Positions 1-5,253 of a stretch of 21,607 bases of DNA are shown in pieces. Source of the DNA: Deltaproteobacteria bacterium (lineage in GTDB: Bacteria > Desulfobacterota > DSM-4660 > Desulfatiglandales > HGW-15); NCBI GenBank assembly GCA_021737245.1, contig JAIPEI010000010.1, positions 1-21,607 on the forward strand. Reading direction: 5' to 3'. Position 1 is the first letter of the stretch. Every line of letters starts with the position of its first letter. A model generated the notes under the pieces. That model saw nothing but the letters and a program-made list of their open reading frames with translations, had not been told where the DNA came from and did no database searches. The position numbers were made by a program, and so were the translations under genes.

Positions 1-132
1 GGCCTTGGCCTCCTCCTCGGCCTTTCTCTTGGCCTCCTCCTCGGCCCTGGCCTTGGCTTCTTCCTCAGCCTTTCTCTTGGCTTCCTCCTCCGCCTTGGCC
101 TTGGCTTCTTCTTCCGCCTTCTTCTTGGCCTC
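1..132 (-). repeat. 24-bp tandem coding repeats giving an 8-residue KAEEEAK(R/A/K) motif in the acsD tail
   Basis: On the minus strand about five consecutive 24-nt units encode AKKKAEEE, AKAKAEEE, AKRKAEEE, AKARAEEE and AKRKAEEE. The array continues past the window edge. Synonymous differences (GCC/GCG/GCT, GAG/GAA) show the copies have diverged while keeping the reading frame and amino-acid pattern. Such sequence is predicted to form a long charged single helix or coiled coil. Confidence 0.85.
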
Positions 133-1353
133 GTCCTCGGGTTTCACGGGCTCGGCCTTGGCTTCCGCCTTCCTGGGCTCTTCCTTTTTAGGCTCTTCTT
201 TTTTGGGCGCTTCCTTGGGAGGCGCCGGTTCCGCCTTGGCGGCCGGCTTTTCTTCCTTCTTGGGCGCTGCGGCCTTCTTCGGGGCCGCCTTGGCCGCGGA
301 TTTTTCTTCCTCGACGGTCAGGTCCGGCTCGGGTGCCAGCGCGATGAGGTCCACCTCCGTGGTTCCGAGGTTCTTTGAGATCTCCCCGACGTCCGCGGCA
401 GAACCGCCGTTGATCATGAGCTCGATGAAGGCCTTGGTGAGACGGACCGTTTCGGGGTGCCGCAGGATGGCCACGTCGCATCCGGCCATGAGGTAGCAGG
501 CCGCTGAGACCGCCTCCATGAGGATCGCCCGTTTTTCCGGATCGCCCAGGGTCGGGGCTTCGTCCAGATCCTGACCGGCTTCCTTGCTCTTCCAGACCTC
601 GTTTCCGATGTTGTTGATCATGGGCAGCTGCAGCTTGTCGTCCTCTTGCGTGAGGGCGGCCATTCGGATCCGCTCCATAACAGAGTAGCTGTACTCCAGG
701 CCGTAGCCCAGCCCGCCGGTGGTCGGATCGATCAGGACTTTGTCGGCACCGACGCCCAGGTTGCCGAGAAGGATGTTGAGCTGCTTGGCCAGGTTCACGT
801 CGATGGGGGTCGAGGCCACGACAATCTGGTTGTACCCGAGGGCGGTGGCGCCCACGCCCTTGTGGTTTCCTTCCTCCACCGGTCCCAGCCCGACATTCTT
901 TCCGTCGCAGACCTCCGCGATCTTTCTCAAAACCTCTTCGTCCTTCTGGTTGTTCGCCGTTCCCCATGCAATCACAGGCACGTCGACGGCATCCACCACC
1001 TTTTTGAAGACCTCGGCCGCTTCGTCCGGACCTCGATCCTGCCCGTTCGGGTCGGTGCTCTTGAGCTGGAGAACGATGAGATCGGCACCGTACTCCTCCA
1101 CGCACTTTTTGGCCCAGGCGTCGGGAGAGGCGATGACGTCTTTGAAGGGGGCCACCGCCGCTTCGGGCCACTCTTCGGACGGATCGTAGTCCCAGATCTC
1201 CATGGCGATCTTCGGAGGATTCGGCATATCGCCTTCGAACACATGGAACGAGTAGGCATTTTCTCCACCCACGGTGCAGGCCGCATCGCCCGTTCCAACG
1301 GTCACTTCCCCTATCTTGCCGGTATAGGGCTGTTCAGGAATTTGAAAGGCCAA
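1..1353 (-). CDS. acsD: CO dehydrogenase/acetyl-CoA synthase corrinoid Fe-S protein small subunit (delta), C-terminus cut by window edge
   Basis: This is the small (delta, CdhD/AcsD) subunit of the corrinoid iron-sulfur protein, which carries the methyl group to acetyl-CoA synthase in the Wood-Ljungdahl pathway. The visible 451 codons begin LAFQIPEQPYTGKIGEV and continue through a TIM-barrel-like core with family-like stretches such as VLIDPTTGGLGYGLEY and AGCDVAILRHPE. The start is a TTG at 1351-1353, chosen because AAGGAGGT (1361-1368) lies 6 nt upstream and no ATG is suitably placed. The core ends near residue 345. Known family members are about 310-325 residues, but this one continues for more than 100 residues of Ala/Lys/Glu/Pro-rich sequence, ending in 8-residue repeats (KAEEEAK plus one variable residue). 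No stop is reached before position 1. It lies downstream of cooC on the same strand but behind a terminator, so it probably has its own promoter. Family assignment is confident; the role of the tail is unknown. Confidence 0.9.
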   Translation of the reverse strand, partial: MAFQIPEQPYTGKIGEVTVGTGDAACTVGGENAYSFHVFEGDMPNPPKIAMEIWDYDPSEEWPEAAVAPFKDVIASPDAWAKKCVEEYGADLIVLQLKSTDPNGQDRGPDEAAEVFKKVVDAVDVPVIAWGTANNQKDEEVLRKIAEVCDGKNVGLGPVEEGNHKGVGATALGYNQIVVASTPIDVNLAKQLNILLGNLGVGADKVLIDPTTGGLGYGLEYSYSVMERIRMAALTQEDDKLQLPMINNIGNEVWKSKEAGQDLDEAPTLGDPEKRAILMEAVSAACYLMAGCDVAILRHPETVRLTKAFIELMINGGSAADVGEISKNLGTTEVDLIALAPEPDLTVEEEKSAAKAAPKKAAAPKKEEKPAAKAEPAPPKEAPKKEEPKKEEPRKAEAKAEPVKPEDEAKKKAEEEAKAKAEEEAKRKAEEEAKARAEEEAKRKAEEEAKA

Positions 1354-1378
1354 TTTCTTTACCTCCTTCTTGGATTAT

Positions 1379-1399
1379 CATAGCATTCCGTTTGCTATG
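1379..1399 (-). promoter_or_regulatory. Hairpin in the acsD 5' leader
   Basis: CATAGCA (1379-1385) and TGCTATG (1393-1399) form a perfect 7-bp inverted repeat around a 7-nt loop. It ends 10 nt upstream of the acsD Shine-Dalgarno sequence. It could be an mRNA hairpin affecting translation or stability, or an operator. No known regulator site is recognised. Confidence 0.45.
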
Positions 1400-1417
1400 G
1401 GTGGTTTATAAACAACC
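1400..1417. promoter_or_regulatory. 18-bp palindrome upstream of acsD, candidate operator
   Basis: GGTGGTTTATAAACAACC is a palindrome with one mismatched pair and a perfect 10-bp core GTTTATAAAC. It directly abuts the 1379-1399 hairpin. Its size and symmetry suit a dimeric transcription factor site, but no factor can be named from sequence. Confidence 0.35.
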
Positions 1418-1436
1418 AACCGAATTGCTTGTGGTG

Positions 1437-1464
1437 ATCTTATGTGAAAAATAGAACAATACAA
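1437..1464 (-). promoter_or_regulatory. Weak sigma70-like promoter candidate for acsD
   Basis: On the minus strand TTGTAT (1459-1464), a 16-nt spacer and TAAGAT (1437-1442) give a poor match to the consensus. It sits just after the cooC terminator. The TTTTTCACA site (1443-1451) lies in its spacer. A promoter somewhere in 1370-1465 is expected because acsD lies behind a terminator; this exact assignment is tentative. Confidence 0.3.
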
Positions 1465-1621
1465 GAAAAAAAAAGAGTCCTCCAAAGAGGATTCGTAAGA
1501 TTAATGAACAGCCGGATACTTGTCAAGAGTTTTCGTCAGTAAAATAGAACGGTTGTATGATCCCACCCGGTACATATTGTGGTTTGACGCCTCGTTTTAC
1601 ACAAGATGTGGTCTTTTCACA
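1443..1621. other. Cluster of DnaA-box-like sites in the acsD-cooC spacer
   Basis: Two exact matches to TTWTNCACA are present: TTTTTCACA on the minus strand (1443-1451) and TTTTACACA on the plus strand (1595-1603). A one-mismatch copy, CTTTTCACA, is at 1613-1621. The spacer is AT-rich compared with the flanking genes and lies about 1 kb from dnaA. This makes it a candidate origin region or a DnaA-controlled regulatory region. No 13-mer repeats or AT-rich unwinding element can be proven by eye. Confidence 0.3.
1466..1494 (-). terminator. Rho-independent terminator after cooC
   Basis: On the minus strand GAATCCTC and GAGGACTC form an 8-bp stem (one G-U pair) with a TTTG loop, followed directly by nine T residues (1474-1466). 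The stem occupies 1475-1482 and 1487-1494. It lies about 130 nt beyond the cooC stop and uncouples acsD from cooC transcription. Confidence 0.85.
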
Positions 1622-1622
1622 C

Positions 1623-2375
1623 CTATGCCACATTCAGGAGGCGGTCGAAGATGTCGAAGGCCGCCTTGACGGATCGGCTCTCCCGGTCCAGTCCCATGGT
1701 GGGTTGTCCCTGGAGATCGGCCTGGGTCACGCTGTCGTCGTCCGGGATCAGACCCACCAGGTCCAGGCCGTACTCGCGGGCCAGCTCCTGGAGGGCCTCG
1801 GTCTGATCCTCCCGCGCCATGTTCACCACGAACGCCTTCCGGTCGATGTTCAGGGTGAGGTCGTCCGCGAGCTCCTGGATCCTTCCCGCAGAGAGCACAC
1901 CCCGGCGCGACGCGTCCGATACGATGAGCAACAGGTCGATGTTGTTCGTGGTCAAGCGGCTGATGTGCTCCATGCCGGCCTCGTTGTCGATCACAACATA
2001 GGGGTAGTTGTTCACCAGACGATCCAGATATTGGGTCAACAGGGTGTTCGCAGCACAGTAACAGCCCGAGCCTTCCGGACGACCCATCACAATGAGATCG
2101 AAGCCGTCGGCCTCGACCACGGACTGCTCCAGCTTCATCTCCATGAACACGTCCTTGGTCATGCCGGTGGCCACGCCCTTCTTCATTTCCTCGCGCGCAC
2201 CCCCAAGGGTTTCCTCCACCGCAACACCGAGCACCTCGTTCAGGTTCGCGTTGGAGTCCGCGTCCACTGCGAGAACAGGCCCTTTTCGCCCTTCCACCAG
2301 GTATCGCACCAGCCACCCCGCCAAGGTCGTCTTCCCTGTCCCTCCCTTACCTGCAAGACCGATCGAGTAAGACAT
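1623..2375 (-). CDS. cooC: CooC/AcsF-type nickel-insertion ATPase (CODH/ACS maturation)
   Basis: This is a MinD/ParA-like SIMIBI P-loop ATPase of the CooC group, which helps insert nickel into CO dehydrogenase or acetyl-CoA synthase in the cytoplasm. The 250-residue protein has the deviant Walker A GKGGTGKTT (residues 9-17, with signature Lys10), a switch region VDADSNANL (38-46), and the CooC-type CxC motif GCYCA (Cys105 and Cys107) that binds the metal at the dimer interface. A start 9 nt earlier (GTG at 2384) is possible. ATG at 2375 is preferred because GGAGGT sits 7 nt upstream of it and the MinD-type start MSYSIGLAGKGG then fits the family. It is divergent from dnaA and upstream of acsD, consistent with carbon monoxide or acetyl-CoA metabolism. 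CooC and AcsF cannot be separated on sequence alone. Confidence 0.9.
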   Translation of the reverse strand: MSYSIGLAGKGGTGKTTLAGWLVRYLVEGRKGPVLAVDADSNANLNEVLGVAVEETLGGAREEMKKGVATGMTKDVFMEMKLEQSVVEADGFDLIVMGRPEGSGCYCAANTLLTQYLDRLVNNYPYVVIDNEAGMEHISRLTTNNIDLLLIVSDASRRGVLSAGRIQELADDLTLNIDRKAFVVNMAREDQTEALQELAREYGLDLVGLIPDDDSVTQADLQGQPTMGLDRESRSVKAAFDIFDRLLNVA

Positions 2376-2402
2376 ACGCTCCACCTCCAGCCTCTTTTTT
2401 GG

Positions 2403-2431
2403 TTGATATTTCGTAATAATTTTTCTAATAT
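2403..2431 (+). promoter_or_regulatory. Sigma70-like promoter for the dnaA homologue
   Basis: TTGATA (2403-2408), a 17-nt spacer and TAATAT (2426-2431) lie in the AT-rich 84-bp divergent spacer between cooC and dnaA. The predicted transcription start near 2438 would leave only about 20 nt before ATG 2460, which supports that start over ATG 2445. Confidence 0.5.
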
Positions 2432-2459
2432 TTAGACACCTTATATGAGGGTATCACTG

Positions 2460-3776
2460 ATGGGGCCTTTGTCAAAAAAAAAAGAGACCTGGCGGCGCAT
2501 TACCTCCCGTTTTTCCTCGTCCCTCCGGCCGGATGATTTTGAAACCTGGATCTCGCCCATCCGCCTGACATCCCTGGAGGCGGACCTGGCCGTCATCGAG
2601 GTTCCCAACCGTTTTTTCGCCGATTGGATCAAGGAGCGCTATCTACCGGATCTCCGCATCGCATTCAAGGAGGTTGCCGCCATCTCTCCCGAGATCCGGT
2701 TCACGGTCAGACGCGGCCAGCCCGACGGCGGTACCGTCGCGCCTTTTCTGCAGGGTGGTCTTCTGCCGGTCCCCAACCCGGATCTTCATCCCGAGATGAC
2801 CTTTGATGCATTCGTACGCTCACATTCCAATGCCTTCGCCTACTTTTCGTGCCTCGAGATCGCCGACAATAATCCCCGTTCCTACACCCCCCTTTGCCTT
2901 TTTTCAGAGAAGAGCACCGGGAAGACCCACCTGCTTCACGCCCTCGGAAACCGCATGGCCGAGAACCATCCCGACTACAGGACACGCTACGTACACGCGG
3001 ACCGATTCACTTCGGAGTTCACCCGGGCCCTTCGATCCGACCGGGTACATCCGTTTCGGTCCGCCTACGCCGAGCTCGACCTGCTGCTCTTCGACGACGT
3101 TCACCTCCTCGCCGGCCGCAGCAAGACCCAGCAGGAATTCACGCTCGCGGTCAACGCCATGCTGCGGGAGGGAAAGATGGTGACGGTCACAAGCAGGGTC
3201 GCGCCATTTCGTCTCCCGGACACGAACCCTAGAATGAAATCCATCCTCAGCTGGGGACTTCTTGCGGAGATCCACCCGCCGGAACCCGAAACGCGCGTGC
3301 AGGTTGTCAGGCGGCAAACCGACCGCGAGGGGATCCCGCTGCCGGACGACATTATCTTCTTTCTCGCCAAATCGAATGATGATATGAAACAACTTCTCAG
3401 GAACGTGACCCGGGTTCAGACCTACGTCTCTCTCAACGGTGGATCCATCAACCTCTCGGCGGTTCGCAACCTGATTCGAGATCCGGCCGGAAGAGAAGCG
3501 GAGATCGAGGATATCCAGGCCATTACGGCGGGATACTTCAAAGTTTCCGTTTCAGATCTATCATCCGGGAAGCGGCAGCGATCCATCGCCTATCCCCGGC
3601 AGATGGCCATGTACCTCTGCAAGAAGTACACGGAGCTGTCGTATAAGAAAATCGGCAACGCCTTTGACAAGAAGGACCACTCCACGGTCATCTATGCCGT
3701 GCAGCGAATCGAGAAACAGCTCTCCAGGCAGGACGTCAGGGAGGACCTGAAAAACCTGGAGAATCTGATCGGGTGA
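2460..3776 (+). CDS. dnaA: DnaA-family replication initiator homologue with degenerate AAA+ motifs
   Basis: The 438-residue protein has the full DnaA layout. Domain I has the family pattern FETWISPIR...VPNRFFADWI (residues 27-56). A short linker is followed by an AAA+ core from about residue 110, and domain IV has YPRQMAMYL and the binding signature DKKDHSTV (403-410). Its position before dnaN and gyrB is the standard dnaA locus. Several ATP-linked residues differ from the family. The Walker A motif reads SEKSTGKT (149-156) instead of GGxGLGKT. The sensor I TSDR reads TSRV (244-247). The arginine finger (E. coli Arg285) aligns with Ile262. The sensor II Arg (E. coli Arg334) aligns with Lys310. 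The Walker A GKT and Walker B FDD (211-213) remain. The start at 2460 has GAGGG 8 nt upstream; ATG 2445 is in frame but has no ribosome site. It may be the true initiator with altered nucleotide control, or a DnaA paralogue. Family assignment is confident. Confidence 0.88.
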   Translation: MGPLSKKKETWRRITSRFSSSLRPDDFETWISPIRLTSLEADLAVIEVPNRFFADWIKERYLPDLRIAFKEVAAISPEIRFTVRRGQPDGGTVAPFLQGGLLPVPNPDLHPEMTFDAFVRSHSNAFAYFSCLEIADNNPRSYTPLCLFSEKSTGKTHLLHALGNRMAENHPDYRTRYVHADRFTSEFTRALRSDRVHPFRSAYAELDLLLFDDVHLLAGRSKTQQEFTLAVNAMLREGKMVTVTSRVAPFRLPDTNPRMKSILSWGLLAEIHPPEPETRVQVVRRQTDREGIPLPDDIIFFLAKSNDDMKQLLRNVTRVQTYVSLNGGSINLSAVRNLIRDPAGREAEIEDIQAITAGYFKVSVSDLSSGKRQRSIAYPRQMAMYLCKKYTELSYKKIGNAFDKKDHSTVIYAVQRIEKQLSRQDVREDLKNLENLIG

Positions 3777-4055
3777 ACCTGTAAGACGAACCGGTTTTCC
3801 GGTTCTCCACAGGGTCGTCATGAAAACTCCGTCTCTTATCGAAAAGATCTGATCCGCTCCTGGGAGGGGAACCCGAAAACCATCCCCCCGGTGAAAAGAG
3901 AGGTTGAATATCCGAACTTCCTGTCCAACCCCGAGTCGACTGTTTTCCCCGCCTTCCGGTTGGGTTGGGGGGGTTTTCAACAGTTCACACGCCCCTTATG
4001 TATGATGATTAATTTTATAGATCTATTGATAAATCGTTGATCGGAGGGAAGCTCT
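3777..4055 (+). other. dnaA-dnaN intergenic region, candidate oriC
   Basis: This 279-bp non-coding stretch lies between dnaA and dnaN, the commonest place for a bacterial origin. It contains a one-mismatch DnaA box (TTCTCCACA, 3803-3811) and a second imperfect one (TTTTCAACA, starting near 3974). An AT-rich block follows at about 3997-4035, immediately before the dnaN ribosome site, and could act as an unwinding element. There are few good boxes, so the call rests mainly on position. The same sequence must also carry the dnaN promoter. Confidence 0.35.
3788..3805. repeat. Perfect hairpin just after the dnaA stop
   Basis: GAACCGG (3788-3794), loop TTTT and CCGGTTC (3799-3805) form a perfect 7-bp stem 11 nt after the stop. 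No T-run follows, so it is not a standard terminator. Its right arm runs into TTCTCCACA (3803-3811), one mismatch from the DnaA box TTATCCACA. Confidence 0.5.
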
Positions 4056-5171
4056 ATGGAACTGAGAATCGACAGAGACGATCTCTACAAAGCGGTATCG
4101 CGTGTGCAGAGCATCATCGAGAAGAGAAGCAACATGCCCATTCTCTCTGCCGTCCTCCTTTCCGCCGAGGGGTCCGGCATCGTGCTCTCCGCGACGGACC
4201 TCGAGATCAGCTTTCAGCAGAAGCTTCCCGCGGAGGTTCTGGATCCGGGGAGCCTGGCCATCTCGGGCCGAAAGCTGTTCGAGATCGTGAAAGAGAGCAA
4301 GGGCTCCACGATCTACATCAAGGAAAAGGAAAACCATTGGGCGTTCATCTCGGACGACCGGGCCAAGTTCAACATGGCCTGCCTCTCCCCGGACGAGTAC
4401 CCGATGTTCGTGGAACCGGAGGATGTGTCTTTCGTAGACATCGACGGCTCCGTGCTCAGGGAGATGATCTCGAAGACCATCTACGCCGTAACCATGGAGG
4501 ACGCCGGCTTCAAACTCTCGGGGATTTATACGGAGAAGGTCGTACAAGGCGGAAAGTCGTTCCTCCGGCTGGTGGCCACGGACGGCCACCGCCTCTCCAT
4601 GATCGACAAGGAGGTGGCCAACATCGAGGATCTGACATTGGACGGCGGCGTGATGATCCCAAAGAAGGGAATGAATGAGATCGCCAAGCTCGCGTCGGAC
4701 GACGAAGGGGTCCAGATCGGCTTTCGCCAGAACAACTGCGTGGCAAGAAAGGGGGATTCCCTGATTGTCGTCCGTCTTCTCGAGAGCAAGTTTCCCGACT
4801 ACAACGCCGTCATCCCCAAGAAGGCCGGCCACACCATCCGCATCGCACTTGACGATCTTCTGGACGGCATGAGAAAGATGACCATCCTGAGCGACGAGAG
4901 CTACCGCGGCGTCAAGATCAAGCTGGGAGAGGATACCATGGAGCTCGTTTCCATCAATCCCGACATTGGAGACGTCCAGGAGAGCCTGGCGGTCGACTAC
5001 AAGGGGGAAAAGCTGGAAATGGGGTTCAATGCGCGGTATTTCATCGACATTCTTCAAGCCATGGAAAGCGAGGAGGTGACGCTGGGTTTCATGGATGGGT
5101 CGAGCCCGTGCCTCGTGACCGGCGAAGGGGATGTCGGGTTTCTGGGGCTGATCATGCCCATGAGACTCTAA
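4056..5171 (+). CDS. dnaN: DNA polymerase III beta sliding clamp
   Basis: This is the ring-shaped processivity factor of replicative DNA polymerase, acting as a dimer around DNA. The 371-residue product matches the usual family length (about 366-375) and spans three clamp domains. Family-like stretches include RSNMPILSAVLL in domain 1, LVATDGHRLS in domain 2, the VVRLLESKFPDYNAVIP junction, and a C-terminal MPMRL that closely resembles the usual clamp terminus. GGAGGG lies 7 nt before ATG 4056. It follows the dnaA homologue and is 82 nt upstream of gyrB, with no recF between. Nothing in the sequence is abnormal. Confidence 0.97.
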   Translation: MELRIDRDDLYKAVSRVQSIIEKRSNMPILSAVLLSAEGSGIVLSATDLEISFQQKLPAEVLDPGSLAISGRKLFEIVKESKGSTIYIKEKENHWAFISDDRAKFNMACLSPDEYPMFVEPEDVSFVDIDGSVLREMISKTIYAVTMEDAGFKLSGIYTEKVVQGGKSFLRLVATDGHRLSMIDKEVANIEDLTLDGGVMIPKKGMNEIAKLASDDEGVQIGFRQNNCVARKGDSLIVVRLLESKFPDYNAVIPKKAGHTIRIALDDLLDGMRKMTILSDESYRGVKIKLGEDTMELVSINPDIGDVQESLAVDYKGEKLEMGFNARYFIDILQAMESEEVTLGFMDGSSPCLVTGEGDVGFLGLIMPMRL

Positions 5172-5253
5172 AGGAAGAAAGGATCAAGGAGAAAGGAACG
5201 AGGAATACCGGGACGGATTCGCCGGTCGTTCTTTGGACCCGAAGCCTTTGCCA

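Noticed and set aside
1..132. Tandem repeat as a possible CRISPR or non-coding satellite
   Set aside because: The units are contiguous, in frame, and differ synonymously within acsD; there are no spacers.
188..1383. Long open frames on both strands overlapping acsD in other frames
   Set aside because: The true acsD frame starts with TTG and leaves the window, so it is easily missed. The alternatives have low-complexity Arg/Gly-rich products.
1557..2435. A 292-codon plus-strand open frame opposite cooC
   Set aside because: The minus strand encodes a clear CooC-type ATPase with P-loop and CxC motif; the plus-strand frame shows nothing recognisable.
3788..3811. Intrinsic terminator after dnaA
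   Set aside because: The hairpin is perfect but no T-run follows; the overlap with a DnaA-box-like site is more notable.
4023..5057. A 344-codon open frame antisense to dnaN
   Set aside because: It runs opposite dnaN, whose motifs and ribosome site are clear; the antisense product has no recognisable family.
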